A stretch of DNA of 64,000 bases from Saccharothrix longispora (GTDB lineage: Bacteria; Actinomycetota; Actinomycetes; Mycobacteriales; Pseudonocardiaceae). Where the stretch lies: positions 62,001 to 126,000 of the forward strand of contig NZ_NSDM01000003.1 of NCBI RefSeq assembly GCF_030852425.1, in the 5' to 3' direction. Position 1 is the first letter of the stretch. Every line of letters starts with the position of its first letter. Shown piece by piece: positions 36,090 through 45,140 of this stretch. Position numbers and translations under genes: made by a program. Under the pieces are notes generated by a model, which was given only the letters and a program-made list of their open reading frames with translations, had not been told where the DNA came from and did not search any database.

Positions 36090-38035
36090 GACAGCTCCTC
36101 GAAGACGTCCAGCGAGGTCGGGTCGGCGAGCGCGTCGCGGCCGGCGACGTCGTCCACCGCCGCGCCGAGCAGGATCTTCTTCACCGGCAGCTCCAGCTTC
36201 TTGCCCGTGCGGTTGCGGGGCACGGCGGGCACGGCGGTGATCCGGTCGGGCACGTGCCGGGGCGACAGCGCCGTGCGCAGCACGTCGGCGACCCGGGCGC
36301 GCAGCGCGTCGTCCAGCACCGCGCCGTCCGCGAGCTGGACGAACAGCAGCAGCTCCCCGCTGCCGCCCGCCGGGTCCTCCAGGTGGACCACGAGGCTGTC
36401 GTCCACCTCCGGCAGCTCCTCGACCACCGCGTAGAACTCGGCGGTGCCGAGCCGGACGCCGCCGCGGTTGAGGGTGGCGTCGCTGCGCCCGGTGATGACG
36501 CAGCTCCCCGTCTCGCGGAACCGCGCCCAGTCGCCGTGCCGCCACACGCCGGGGTAGGCGTCGAAGTAGGTGCGGTGGTAGCGGGACGCGGGGTCGGTCG
36601 GTTCGGCGTCGCCCCAGAACCGCACCGGCATGCTCGGCACGGGCCGGGTGATCACCAGTTCGCCGAGTTCGCCGACGACCGGTCTGCCGCGCACGTCGAA
36701 CGCGGCGCAGTCCACGCCCAGCGTGGGTCCGGAGATCTCGCCCGCCCACACCGGCTGCCACGCGCTGCCCTGCACCATGGCGGTGCAGATGTCGGTGCCG
36801 CCGCTGCCGTTGTTGAGCAGCACGCGGTCGCCGAACTGCCCGCGCACCCAGTGGTACGCCTCCGCGGGCAGCGGGCTGCCGGCCACGCCGATCTGCCGCA
36901 GCCCGCGCAGCTCCAGCTCCTCCCCCGGCCGCAGCCCTTTCGCCCGGCACGCCATGAGCCAGCCGGGCGAGGCGCCCATGGTCGTCGCGCCGGTCTCGTC
37001 GGCCAGCCGCCACTGCCACCCGGGGTCGGGGTGCACGGGGTTGCCGTCGACCAGCACCACCGACGCGCCGACCAGCAGGCCGGACACCAGGGAGTTCCAC
37101 AGCATCCACGCGGTGGTGGTGAACCACTGGAACCGGTCGCCGGGGCCGAGGTCCCAGGACAGCGCGTGGTTCTTGCTGTGCTCGACGGTGATGCCGCCGT
37201 GGCCGTGCACAATCGCCTTGGGCTTGCCGGTCGTGCCGGAGGAGAACAGCACGTACAGCGGGTGGGCGAACGGGACGGGCTCGAAGTCGAGGGGGCCGCG
37301 CCCGGCGAGGAGCTCGGCCCAGCCGACCGCGCCGGGGATCGCGCCGTCGCCGTAGGGGATCTCCACGACGTGGCGCAGGCCCGGTAAGCCCGCGCGGAGG
37401 GCGGCGACGGCGTCGCGGCGGTCGACGTGCCTCCCGCCGTGGACGTACCCCGGCACGGCGAGCAGCACGGCCGGTTCGACCTGGGCGAACCGGTCCACGA
37501 CGCTGCGCGCGCCGAACTCCGGCGCGCAGGACGCCCACACCGCGCCGAGGCTCGCGGTGGCGAGGAAGGCGATCAGCGTCTCCGGGATGTTGGGCGCGAA
37601 CGCGACGACCCGGTCGCCCCGGCCGACGCCCAGGCGCACCAGCCCGGCGCGGGCGCGGGCGACCCGGTCGCGCAGCTCCGCCCACGTCAGCTCGACCGGC
37701 GGCCGGGTCTGGGAGTGGGCGACGACCGCCACCTGGTCGTGGAAGGGGTTGCGCAGGGCGTGCCGCGCGTAGTTCAGCTCGGCGCCCGGGAACCACTCCG
37801 CGCCCGGCATCTCCCGACGACCCAGCACGGCGCGCGGCAGCGTGGTGAAGGTGATGCCGAAGTGCTCGACGACCGCCGACCAGAATCCGTCGAGGTCGGT
37901 CACCGACCACCGGTGCAGTGCGGCGTAGTCGTCGAAGCGCAGGCCGCGCGTCCGCTCCAGCCAGTCGGCGAAGCGGCCGATGCGGGTGGTCTCGCGGACG
38001 TCCGCGGGTGGCGTCCACAGCGGTTCGGGGGTCAT
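36086..38035 (-). CDS. Acetoacetyl-CoA synthetase-like acyl-CoA ligase
   Basis: 649-aa ANL-superfamily enzyme matching acetoacetate-CoA ligases in length and motifs: N-terminal ACAS_N region (YAALHRWSVTDLDGFWSAVV), A3 LFSSGTTGKPKAIVHGHGG, DRFQWFTTTAWMLWN, A5 NNGSGGTDICTAMV, A7 HGDWARF, A8 GRSDATLNRGGVRLGTAEFY, and the catalytic lysine in VPRNRTGKKLELPVKKIL. It would convert acetoacetate or a branched keto or acyl acid to the CoA ester with ATP. It is coupled by 4-bp overlaps to the crotonase upstream and the amidohydrolase downstream. The context points to breakdown of an aromatic, terpenoid or keto acid rather than lipid synthesis (inference). Confidence 0.92.
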   Translation of the reverse strand: MTPEPLWTPPADVRETTRIGRFADWLERTRGLRFDDYAALHRWSVTDLDGFWSAVVEHFGITFTTLPRAVLGRREMPGAEWFPGAELNYARHALRNPFHDQVAVVAHSQTRPPVELTWAELRDRVARARAGLVRLGVGRGDRVVAFAPNIPETLIAFLATASLGAVWASCAPEFGARSVVDRFAQVEPAVLLAVPGYVHGGRHVDRRDAVAALRAGLPGLRHVVEIPYGDGAIPGAVGWAELLAGRGPLDFEPVPFAHPLYVLFSSGTTGKPKAIVHGHGGITVEHSKNHALSWDLGPGDRFQWFTTTAWMLWNSLVSGLLVGASVVLVDGNPVHPDPGWQWRLADETGATTMGASPGWLMACRAKGLRPGEELELRGLRQIGVAGSPLPAEAYHWVRGQFGDRVLLNNGSGGTDICTAMVQGSAWQPVWAGEISGPTLGVDCAAFDVRGRPVVGELGELVITRPVPSMPVRFWGDAEPTDPASRYHRTYFDAYPGVWRHGDWARFRETGSCVITGRSDATLNRGGVRLGTAEFYAVVEELPEVDDSLVVHLEDPAGGSGELLLFVQLADGAVLDDALRARVADVLRTALSPRHVPDRITAVPAVPRNRTGKKLELPVKKILLGAAVDDVAGRDALADPTSLDVFEELS

Positions 38036-38808
38036 GACGGCTCCACCTTGGGTCCGCGCCCGGTCAGGAACTCGGTCATCCGCCGCTGCGCCTCGTCGCT
38101 GCCGGAGGCGACGGCGGCCATCAGCGCCTCCAGCAGGTAGCCCTGGTCGGGCGCGGCCTCGGCGATCCGCGGCAGGGCCTGGAGCACGGCGAACGTGGTG
38201 ATCGGCGAGGCCGCGGCGATCTTCCCGGCCAGTCCGAGCGCGCGGTCCAGGCCCTCGCCCGCGTCCACGAGGTACTGGGACAGGCCGAGCGCCTGGCCCT
38301 CGGCGGCGTCGAGGACGCGGCCGGTGAGCATCATGTCCGCCATCCGCGCCACGCCGACCAGCCGGGGCAGGCGCACCGACGCGCCGCCGCCGGTGAACAG
38401 GCCGCGCTGCCCCTCGGGCAGGGCGTAGAACGCGGACGGCTCGGCGACGCGGACGTGCGCGGCGCAGGCCAGTTCGAGCCCGCCGCCGATGACGGCGCCG
38501 CGCAGCACCGCCACCACCGGCACGGTGCCGCGCTCCACCCGGTCGAACGCGCGGTGCCACGCGCGGGAGTGCGCCACGGCGGCGAACGCGTCGACGCCGG
38601 CGAGGCTGTCGAGGTCGAGCCCGGCGGAGAAGTGGTCGCCCTCGGCGTCGAGCACGACGGCGCGGACGCCCGCCGGCGGGTCGGCGAAGAACTCGCCGAG
38701 GCCGTGCACGGTGGCGTCGTCGAGGGCGTTGCGCTTGGCCGCGCGCGCCAGTCGCAGCACGGCGATCTCGCCGCGGTCCTCCACCTGCACCGTGGGCGGG
38801 AGCGTCAT
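38032..38808 (-). CDS. Enoyl-CoA hydratase/isomerase (crotonase) family protein
   Basis: 258-aa crotonase-fold enzyme. Oxyanion-hole segments are GDHFSAGLDLDSLAG and LRGAVIGGGLELACAAHVRV; the catalytic region shows YALPEGQRGLFTGGGASVRL and the helix ARMADMMLTGRVLDAAEGQA. It may act as hydratase, isomerase or hydrolase of a CoA thioester. It is first gene of the four-gene operon and divergent from a MarR regulator; the 30-bp gap between the starts carries a short MarR-type palindrome that should control the whole operon. The ATG at 38808 is the first in frame after a CTCC-rich lead. Confidence 0.92.
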   Translation of the reverse strand: MTLPPTVQVEDRGEIAVLRLARAAKRNALDDATVHGLGEFFADPPAGVRAVVLDAEGDHFSAGLDLDSLAGVDAFAAVAHSRAWHRAFDRVERGTVPVVAVLRGAVIGGGLELACAAHVRVAEPSAFYALPEGQRGLFTGGGASVRLPRLVGVARMADMMLTGRVLDAAEGQALGLSQYLVDAGEGLDRALGLAGKIAAASPITTFAVLQALPRIAEAAPDQGYLLEALMAAVASGSDEAQRRMTEFLTGRGPKVEPS

Positions 38809-38821
38809 GCGCTCGACGTTA

Positions 38822-38834
38822 ACAGGAAACCTGT
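38822..38834. promoter_or_regulatory. MarR-type palindrome between crotonase operon and MarR gene
   Basis: ACAGG-AAA-CCTGT is an inverted repeat of 5-bp arms in the 30-bp space between the divergent starts at 38808 and 38839. It resembles the TGTCAGG half-sites at 27.4 kb. Its place makes it the likely operator for the neighbouring MarR protein. Confidence 0.55.
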
Positions 38835-38838
38835 CATC

Positions 38839-39270
38839 ATGGAGGATGTGCCGGTGGAACCGTCGCTGCTGTACGCCGTCAAGCAGGTGGAACTCGCGGT
38901 GCGGGCCAACCTCGACGAGGTGCTGCGCCCGCACGGCCTCACCACGTCCACCTACACCGCGCTGACCGTGCTGGAGCGCCGCGAGGGCATGACCACCGCC
39001 GACCTGGCCCGCAACTCGTTCGTCACGCCGCAGGCCATGGCCGACATCATCACGGCGCTGGAGAACCGCGGCCTGATCAGCCGCCGACCCGACCCCGACC
39101 ACGGCCGCCGCCGGCTGATCGACCTGACCGCGCCGGGGCGGGCCGCGCTGGCCGAGGTCGCGCCCGCCGTCGCCGCACTGGAGGAGCGCATGGTCGCGGG
39201 CCTGGACGGAGCCGCCCGGCGGAGCCTGCGCGACTCGCTCAACTCGTGCCGGGCGGCGCTCCAGGGGTGA
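38839..39270 (+). CDS. MarR-family transcriptional regulator
   Basis: 143-aa winged-helix repressor. The dimerisation helix PSLLYAVKQVELAVRANLDE precedes the HTH TTADLARNSFVTPQAMADII and the wing LENRGLISRRPDPDHGRRRL, ending with the second dimerisation helix. MarR proteins next to CoA-ligase/crotonase operons often sense an aryl- or acyl-CoA intermediate. ATG 38839 is the first candidate; GTG 38854 has GGAGG 8 nt upstream and could be the real start, making the protein five residues shorter. It is divergent from, and presumably represses, the four-gene catabolic operon. Confidence 0.9.
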   Translation: MEDVPVEPSLLYAVKQVELAVRANLDEVLRPHGLTTSTYTALTVLERREGMTTADLARNSFVTPQAMADIITALENRGLISRRPDPDHGRRRLIDLTAPGRAALAEVAPAVAALEERMVAGLDGAARRSLRDSLNSCRAALQG

Positions 39271-39364
39271 CGCGGGCCTCTTCTCCCGCGGCGTGCAACG
39301 GATCGACCGGCTGCGCCGTTGAGGGGCGTGATCACAAGCCGAGTCGCGGATCGGGAGTGCGCCG

Positions 39365-39862
39365 ATGGAGTTCGGTGAGTACGTGGCCGGGCGTCGTCCG
39401 GCGCTGATGCGGTTCGCCACGGTGCTGACCTGCCAACCCTGGCTGGCCGAGGACCTGGTGAGCGACGTGCTGAGCCGGGCGTTCGAGCGGTGGGACCGGA
39501 TCTCGCGGATGGACCAGCCGCACGCCTACGTGCGGCGGATGGTCGTCAACGAGTACCTGTCCTGGCGCCGGCGGCTGGCCCGCACGACACCCCGCGCCGA
39601 CGTCGGGCCCGACGTGGGGCAGCTGGGCGACGGCGCGGACGAGCGGGCCGAGCGGGACGCGATGATCGGCCGCCTCGCCGCCCTGCCGCGCAAGCAGCGC
39701 GCGGCCGTGGTGCTGCGCTACTACGCCGGGTTGCCGGACGCCGAGATCGCGGCGGAACTGGGCTGCCGGGCGACCACGGTGCGCAGCCAGATCTCCCGGG
39801 CCCTCGCCACCCTGCGGATCGACCTCGCCGCCGACCGCCACGCCTACCAGGAGACGACATGA
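39365..39862 (+). CDS. ECF RNA polymerase sigma factor, SigE family
   Basis: 165-aa SigE-family (Streptomyces ECF) sigma factor. Region 2 reads FATVLTCQPWLAEDLVSDVL, SRAFERWDRISRMDQPHAYVRRMVVNEYLSWRRR, and region 4 ALPRKQRAAVVLRYYAGLPD with HTH DAEIAAELGCRATTVRSQIS. Such factors direct RNA polymerase to envelope or other stress promoters. The ATG lies after GGGAGTGCGCCG. Its stop overlaps the ATG of a single-span membrane protein (ATGA) that probably acts as the cognate signal partner or anti-sigma-like protein. Confidence 0.93.
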   Translation: MEFGEYVAGRRPALMRFATVLTCQPWLAEDLVSDVLSRAFERWDRISRMDQPHAYVRRMVVNEYLSWRRRLARTTPRADVGPDVGQLGDGADERAERDAMIGRLAALPRKQRAAVVLRYYAGLPDAEIAAELGCRATTVRSQISRALATLRIDLAADRHAYQETT

Positions 39863-40683
39863 GCGACCTCCGCGTGTTGCACGACGCCTTCGCCGAGCTG
39901 GAGCGGCGAGCCGACGCCGTGACCGCCGAACGCGCCTTCGAGTCCACGTCACCCGCGAAGTCGCGCACCGCGCCCAGGCTGGCGCTGGTGGCCGCCGCGG
40001 TCGTCGTGGTCGCCGGGGCGGCGGCCGGGACCGCGCTGCTGGTGCCGGACGACCGGCCCGGCACGCAGGTCGCGGCCTCGTCCACGACCGACGTCCCCAC
40101 CGCCGACCTCCCGACGACCGCGTCCACGCCGCCCGCACCTCCCGGCACCCCGGAGGAACTGGCCGCGCGGCTCCGGGCCGTCCTCGGCGGCACGGCGACG
40201 TTCACCGTGACCGAGGCCGGGCCGGGCGCCGTGGTGATGACCGCTCCCGCGGCGCCGACCGCCGGGGCGTGGTCCACGCCGCCGCCGGCCCCGACGTCGA
40301 CCTCGGCGTCCACCTCCGCGGCCGGGACGCAGGTGGGCGCGTCGATCGTCGGCACGCTGACCGCCGACGGCATCACCGGCGGCTTCCACCTGATCGTGTA
40401 TCCCGGCATGCGGGGTGAAGCCCGGTGCGACGGCATCCCCGGCTCCGACTGCACGACCAGCACGCTGCCCGACGGCTCCTCGCTGACCACCCAGCGGACC
40501 GCGTTGCAGGGCTCCCCGACGGGCGTGACCCAGATGGTCAACCTGGTCCGCCCCGACGGCGTCGCGCTCATCCTGCACGTCAGCAACGTGACCGACCCCA
40601 AGGGACTCGGCGCCCAGCTCGCCGACGTCCCCCCGCTGACCGTCGAGCGGATGGCCGGGATCGTCACCTCCGACCTCTGGTGA
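39859..40683 (+). CDS. Single-span membrane protein coupled to the ECF sigma factor
   Basis: 274-aa protein. The short cytoplasmic N-terminus (MSDLRVLHDAFAELERRADA) precedes one membrane helix at about residues 40-62 (RLALVAAAVVVVAGAAAGTALL). A long Thr/Pro/Ala-rich extracytoplasmic stretch and a folded C-terminal domain with a likely disulfide (EARCDGIPGSDCTTSTLPDG) follow. No zinc-binding anti-sigma HxxxCxxC motif is visible, so it is not a classical ZAS anti-sigma factor, but position and topology suggest it senses signals outside the membrane and controls the SigE-type sigma factor (inference). Translation is coupled to the sigma gene. Confidence 0.8.
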   Translation: MSDLRVLHDAFAELERRADAVTAERAFESTSPAKSRTAPRLALVAAAVVVVAGAAAGTALLVPDDRPGTQVAASSTTDVPTADLPTTASTPPAPPGTPEELAARLRAVLGGTATFTVTEAGPGAVVMTAPAAPTAGAWSTPPPAPTSTSASTSAAGTQVGASIVGTLTADGITGGFHLIVYPGMRGEARCDGIPGSDCTTSTLPDGSSLTTQRTALQGSPTGVTQMVNLVRPDGVALILHVSNVTDPKGLGAQLADVPPLTVERMAGIVTSDLW

Positions 40684-40707
40684 CGCCGCGCCGGCGCCGT
40701 CCGCGGA

Positions 40708-42417
40708 TCACCCGCAGACGGCGCCGCGCGACGCCGAGCCGACCAGCTTCGCGTACTTCGCCAGCACGCCGCGCCGGTAGCGGGCGGGCAGCGGCGCCCA
40801 GTCCTGGCGGCGGACGGCCAGCTCGGCCGGCTCCACCTCCAGGTCCAGGGTGCCGTCGGCGACGTTCAGGGTGATCCGGTCGCCGTCGCGGACGAACGCG
40901 ATCGGCCCGCCGTCCGCGGCCTCCGGGGCGACGTGGCCGACGCACAGGCCGGTCGTGCCGCCGGAGAACCGGCCGTCGGTGAGCAGCAGGACGTCCTTGC
41001 CCAGCCCGGCGCCCTTGATGGCCGCGGTGATGGCGAGCATCTCGCGCATCCCCGGACCGCCCTTGGGACCCTCGTAGCGGATGACCACGACGTCGCCCGC
41101 GGTGATCGTGCCGTCCTCCAGGGCGTCCATCGCGGCGCGCTCCCGGTCGAAGACCCGCGCGGTGCCGGTGAAGACGTCCGAGTCGAACCCGGCGGACTTC
41201 ACCACCGCGCCCTCCGGCGCGAGCGACCCGTGCAGGACCGTGATGCCGCCGGTGCGGTGGATCGGGGACGACATCGCGCGCAGCACGCTGCCGTCGGGGT
41301 CGGGCGGGGCGATGTCGGCCAGGTTCTCGGCGACCGTGCGCCCGGTGACGGTCAGGCAGTCGCCGTGCAGCAGGTCCGCGTCCAGCAGCGCCTTCATCAC
41401 CACGGGCACGCCGCCGATGCGGTCGACGTCGGTCATCACGTGCCGCCCGAACGGCTTCACGTCGGCCAGGTGCGGCACCTTCGCGCCGATCCGGGTGAAG
41501 TCGTCCAGGGACAGCTCCACCTCGGCCTCGTGCGCGATGGCCAGCAGGTGCAGGACCGCGTTCGTGGAACCGCCGAACGCCATCACCACGGCGATCGCGT
41601 TCTCGAACGCCTCCCGGGTCATCACCTGCCGGGCGGTGATCCCGCGGCGCAGCATCTCCACCACGGCCTGCCCGGAGCGCCGGGCGAACGCGTCGCGCCG
41701 CCGGTCCGTCGCGGGCGGCGCCGCGCTGCCGGGCAGCGACATGCCCAGCGCCTCGGCCGCGCTCGCCATGGTGTTCGCCGTGTACATGCCGCCGCACGCC
41801 CCCTCACCGGGGCAGATGGCCCGTTCGATCCGGTCGACGTCCTCGCGGCTCATCAGGCCGCGCGAGCACGCGCCCACCGCCTCGAACGCGTCGATGATGG
41901 TGACCTCGCGGTCGGTGCCGTCGGACAGCGTGACCCGGCCGGGCAGGATCGACCCGGCGTAGAGGAACACGCTCGCCAGGTCCAGCCGGGCGGCGGCCAT
42001 CAGCATGCCGGGCAACGACTTGTCGCAGCCGGCCAGCAGCACCGTGCCGTCCAGCCGCTCGGCCTGCACGACCGTCTCCACGCTGTCCGCGATGACCTCG
42101 CGCGACACCAGGGAGAAGTGCATGCCCTCGTGGCCCATGGAGATGCCGTCGGACACCGAGATCGTGCCGAACTCCAGCGGGTAGCCGCCCGCCGCGTGCA
42201 CGCCGTCCTTGCTCGCCTTGGCCAGCCGGTCGAGCGGCAGGTTGCACGGCGTGATCTCGTTCCACGAGGAGGCGACGCCGACCTGGGGCTTGACCCAGTC
42301 CTCGTCCCCCATCCCGACCGCCCGCAGCATGCCGCGCGCGGCGGTGCGCTCCAGGCCGTCGGTGACGTCGCGGCTGCGCGGCTTGATGTCGGGCGCCTGG
42401 CGCCGGGTCTGGTCCAT
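40708..42417 (-). CDS. ilvD: Dihydroxy-acid dehydratase
   Basis: 569-aa enzyme of branched-chain amino acid and pantothenate synthesis, converting 2,3-dihydroxy-isovalerate or 3-methylvalerate to the 2-oxo acids. Iron-sulfur ligands appear in [34 protein letters not shown] and [12 protein letters not shown]; the substrate and metal region in [20 protein letters not shown] and the C-terminal [19 protein letters not shown] are also present. The size fits the family. The gene stands alone between the sigma-factor operon (convergent) and a GNAT gene; ilvB, ilvN and ilvC are not in this window. Confidence 0.97.
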   Translation of the reverse strand: MDQTRRQAPDIKPRSRDVTDGLERTAARGMLRAVGMGDEDWVKPQVGVASSWNEITPCNLPLDRLAKASKDGVHAAGGYPLEFGTISVSDGISMGHEGMHFSLVSREVIADSVETVVQAERLDGTVLLAGCDKSLPGMLMAAARLDLASVFLYAGSILPGRVTLSDGTDREVTIIDAFEAVGACSRGLMSREDVDRIERAICPGEGACGGMYTANTMASAAEALGMSLPGSAAPPATDRRRDAFARRSGQAVVEMLRRGITARQVMTREAFENAIAVVMAFGGSTNAVLHLLAIAHEAEVELSLDDFTRIGAKVPHLADVKPFGRHVMTDVDRIGGVPVVMKALLDADLLHGDCLTVTGRTVAENLADIAPPDPDGSVLRAMSSPIHRTGGITVLHGSLAPEGAVVKSAGFDSDVFTGTARVFDRERAAMDALEDGTITAGDVVVIRYEGPKGGPGMREMLAITAAIKGAGLGKDVLLLTDGRFSGGTTGLCVGHVAPEAADGGPIAFVRDGDRITLNVADGTLDLEVEPAELAVRRQDWAPLPARYRRGVLAKYAKLVGSASRGAVCG

Positions 42418-42489
42418 GCCGGGAACCTAACGCCCCGGCGCGGCCGGCGCACCGGCCGGGCTCCTCCGGCGGCCCGCGCCGACGGACCG

Positions 42490-43029
42490 TCAGCCCTGGT
42501 CCGGGGAGGGCGTGGCGGGCAGGTGGGCGGGCCGCTCGTAGACGACCTCCAGGCCGTCCTCCTCGTCCCACTGCTCGCCGACCTCGACGAACCCGTACTG
42601 GTCGGCGAGCAGGTAGGACGGCTCGTTGTCGGGTCTGATGGCCACCCGCACCGTGCGCACCAGCGGTTCCTCGGCGGCCCGCCGCAGCAGGGCTTCGAGG
42701 GCGGCGCGGGCGTAGCCGCGGCGGCGGTGCTCCGGCGCGACGGCGTAGCCGATCTCCACCACGCCGTCCTCGTCCGGCGGACCGTGGTAGCCGGCCCGAC
42801 CGACGGGGGTGCGCGACTCCTCGTCCCAGATGACGCCGGTGGTCCACGCGGCGCTCGACGGGTCCTCCTCGGCCTGGGCCAGGCGCATCCGCCACACGCC
42901 CCGCCACTCCTCGCCCGCGAAGGGCGGCGTCAGCGGCACCGGGCTCAGCGCGTTCGCCGCGGCCAGGTCGCCGTCCACGAGCGCGCGGAACACCGGCTCG
43001 CTCAGGTGCACGATCCGCACGTCCGTCAT
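42490..43029 (-). CDS. GNAT-family N-acetyltransferase
   Basis: 179-aa acetyltransferase of the RimJ/RimL-like GNAT type. The acetyl-CoA site is EIGYAVAPEHRRRGYARAAL (R/Q-x-x-G-x-G/A variant RRRGYA), flanked by WTTGVIWDEESRTPVGRAGY and PDNEPSYLLADQYGFVEVGE. The substrate cannot be named. ATG 43029 is the first in frame. A 14-bp hairpin lies between it and the end of the upstream GH30 gene, so it probably has its own promoter. Confidence 0.85.
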   Translation of the reverse strand: MTDVRIVHLSEPVFRALVDGDLAAANALSPVPLTPPFAGEEWRGVWRMRLAQAEEDPSSAAWTTGVIWDEESRTPVGRAGYHGPPDEDGVVEIGYAVAPEHRRRGYARAALEALLRRAAEEPLVRTVRVAIRPDNEPSYLLADQYGFVEVGEQWDEEDGLEVVYERPAHLPATPSPDQG

Positions 43030-43044
43030 CCCGCCAGACTGGCA

Positions 43045-43079
43045 CACCGGGTGCGGTGATCGCCGCACCGCACCCGGTG
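43045..43079. terminator. 14-bp hairpin after GH30 gene
   Basis: Arms CACCGGGTGCGGTG (43045-43058) and CACCGCACCCGGTG (43066-43079) are perfect complements with a 7-nt loop, starting 6 bp past the GH30 stop on the minus strand. It is a likely factor-independent terminator without a T-tract. Confidence 0.8.
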
Positions 43080-43084
43080 CGGGG

Positions 43085-45025
43085 TCAGCGGTACAGGCGG
43101 ACGTCGGCGACGCTCCACCAGCTGCCGGACGCCTCGGTCGCGGTGACGCGCAGGTGCCTGGCACGGGTGGTGGGCACGTCGACGGTCGTCAGCTGCCCGG
43201 TGCCGACGCCGGTGGCGAGCGTGCGCCACCTCGTGCCGTCGTCGCTGACCGACAGCCGGTAGCCGCGGGCGAAGTCGCCGAGGTTGCCGCCGCTGTCGAC
43301 CGCCACCCGGCGGAACCGCTCCCGCTCCCCGAGGTCCACCTGGAGGTACTGGCCCGGGGCCTGGGCCGCGCCGGTGCTCCAGCGGGTGGAGGCGTCGTCG
43401 TCCACGGCGAGGCGGGCGTCCACGCCGGGCGAGGCGGTGGCGGTGGCCCCGGTCAGCGGCACGAAGTCGAACCTGCTCGTCAGCGCGGGGCTGCGCGGCC
43501 ACGTGAAGGTCGCCAGCGCGCCGCCCGGCAGGGTGTACTCGAACGTGCGCTCGCCGACCTCGACCGCGAACGTGCGCGGGTCGTCGTTCTCGTTGTGCAC
43601 GACCAGGGCGGTGGAGCCGTCGGGGTTGCGGAACGCCACGTCCATGACCTGGCCGTTCCACCCGGTCGTGCCGAACGACGTGCTGGCGATCCGCTTCGCG
43701 CCCGGCTTCACGAACTTCGACAGGTGACCGATCGTGTAGTACTCGGCGTCGGTGGTGACGCTGCCGTCCGGCTGGACCGTGACCAGGCCGGTGCACGTGG
43801 CGCAGCCGCCGTTGTGCGGGCCGCCGGTGCTGTCCAGGGCGATGTTCCAGTTGACCGCCGAGCGCGCCCAGTTGCGGGTGGTGCCGAGCACGACGTTGCG
43901 GGCGTGCCAGGTGAGCGTGTCGCGGAAGACCTTGGCGGGCGGGTCCTGCGCGCCCTTCGAGCCTGAGCACTCGGTGAACCAGATGCCCTTGTCGGGGAAC
44001 GCGTCGTGCAGCGCGGCCTGGGCGCCCGGGTCGCCGTAGTAGCAGTGGTACGCGGTGCCGGCGATCCAGCGGGCGGCCCTGCTGCTCAGCAGCCGGTACG
44101 GGTAGTCGGTCTCCGGGCTCGCACCGGGCGGGGTGTTCGCGGCGTCGTTCGGGTGGGTCGCCCAGTTGTGGTCGTAGCCGAGGATCGCGGTGCGCGGGCT
44201 GGCCGACCGCAGCTTCGGGCCGAGCGCCTCGACCACCCGGAGCTGCTGCGCGACCGGCATGTCCGTGCCGGGGTAGGCGTCGGGCGTGCGGTTCTGCGGT
44301 TCGTTCTGCACGGACAGGAAGTCGATCGGCACGCCGGCGGCGGTGTACGCCTGGACGAACTTCACCAGGTAGCGCGCGTAGGCGTCGTAGACCCGCGGGT
44401 CGTCCTGGAGGCGCCCGCCGACCAGCGAGTCGGTGGTCTTCATCCACGCGGGCGGGCTCCACGGGGTCGCCATGACCTTCAGCCGCGGGTTGAGGCGCTT
44501 GGCCTCGCGCAGCAGCGGCAGGATGACGGCCTCGTCGTGCGCGATGCTGAAGTGGCGCAGGGCGAAGTCGGTCCGACCGGGCGGCACGTCGTCGTAGGTG
44601 TAGTGCTCGGCCTCGGCGGTGAAGTCCGAGGAGCCGACCGGCTGCCGCAGGAAGCTGACGCCGATGCCGTGCACCGGGTCGAACAGGTCGCGCATGGTCT
44701 TCGCGCGCACGTCGGGCGCGAGGCCGTGCAGCACGGCGGCCGACGAGTCGGTGATGGACGCGCCGAAGCCGTCGACGGCCTGGTAGGTGCGGTCGGGGTC
44801 CACCACGATCGTCGGGTGGGTCGACGGCGTCGTGCCGAACGCGACGCGCGGCCGTTCGGCGAGCAGCTCGGCGCGGTCGGGCGTGGTGACCCACACCCGC
44901 GCCGCCACCTCGCCGGGACGCGGGCCGGACGCCTGGCCGGTCGCCTCCCCGGACGCCTGGCCGGACGTGACCGCGGACGCGGTCAGCGCGACCGCGACCC
45001 CGACCGCCGCGACGGTTCTCCTCAT
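43085..45025 (-). CDS. Secreted glycoside hydrolase family 30 with C-terminal F5/8-type (CBM32) domain
   Basis: 646-aa secreted glycosidase. A signal peptide (MRRTVAAVGVAVALTASAV) precedes the GH30 barrel: YQAVDGFGASITDSSAAVLH, ATPWSPPAWMKTTDSLVGG, the acid/base Glu in FLSVQNEPQNRTPDAYPGTD, and the nucleophile Glu in KGIWFTECSGSKG. A beta-domain follows, then from about residue 510 a discoidin/CBM32-like module (LAVDDDASTRWSTGAAQAPG, QYLQVDLGERERFRRVAVDS). GH30 enzymes include beta-1,6-glucanase, glucosylceramidase and xylanase; beta-glucan or plant or fungal polysaccharide is likely. It is divergent from a LacI-type repressor gene, with operator-like repeats between them, and therefore probably sugar-inducible. 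Confidence 0.93.
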   Translation of the reverse strand: MRRTVAAVGVAVALTASAVTSGQASGEATGQASGPRPGEVAARVWVTTPDRAELLAERPRVAFGTTPSTHPTIVVDPDRTYQAVDGFGASITDSSAAVLHGLAPDVRAKTMRDLFDPVHGIGVSFLRQPVGSSDFTAEAEHYTYDDVPPGRTDFALRHFSIAHDEAVILPLLREAKRLNPRLKVMATPWSPPAWMKTTDSLVGGRLQDDPRVYDAYARYLVKFVQAYTAAGVPIDFLSVQNEPQNRTPDAYPGTDMPVAQQLRVVEALGPKLRSASPRTAILGYDHNWATHPNDAANTPPGASPETDYPYRLLSSRAARWIAGTAYHCYYGDPGAQAALHDAFPDKGIWFTECSGSKGAQDPPAKVFRDTLTWHARNVVLGTTRNWARSAVNWNIALDSTGGPHNGGCATCTGLVTVQPDGSVTTDAEYYTIGHLSKFVKPGAKRIASTSFGTTGWNGQVMDVAFRNPDGSTALVVHNENDDPRTFAVEVGERTFEYTLPGGALATFTWPRSPALTSRFDFVPLTGATATASPGVDARLAVDDDASTRWSTGAAQAPGQYLQVDLGERERFRRVAVDSGGNLGDFARGYRLSVSDDGTRWRTLATGVGTGQLTTVDVPTTRARHLRVTATEASGSWWSVADVRLYR

Positions 45026-45065
45026 AGCCACCCACCTCGGTGTGTAACAAGACGTCAATCAGGAT

Positions 45066-45091
45066 GGAACATCGTGTTCCGGGATGGAACA
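45066..45091. promoter_or_regulatory. Operator-like repeats between GH30 and LacI genes
   Basis: GGAACA-TCG-TGTTCC (45066-45080) is a perfect inverted repeat with 6-bp arms; a third half-site GGAACA lies at 45086-45091, 20 bp from the first. ATGGAACA occurs twice. The position between divergent GH30 (start 45025) and LacI (start 45141) genes fits a LacI-family operator. Confidence 0.6.
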
Positions 45092-45140
45092 CGGTTGGCC
45101 GGTTCGACGTCAAGAGGCAGGTCACGGGTATGGTGACCAG

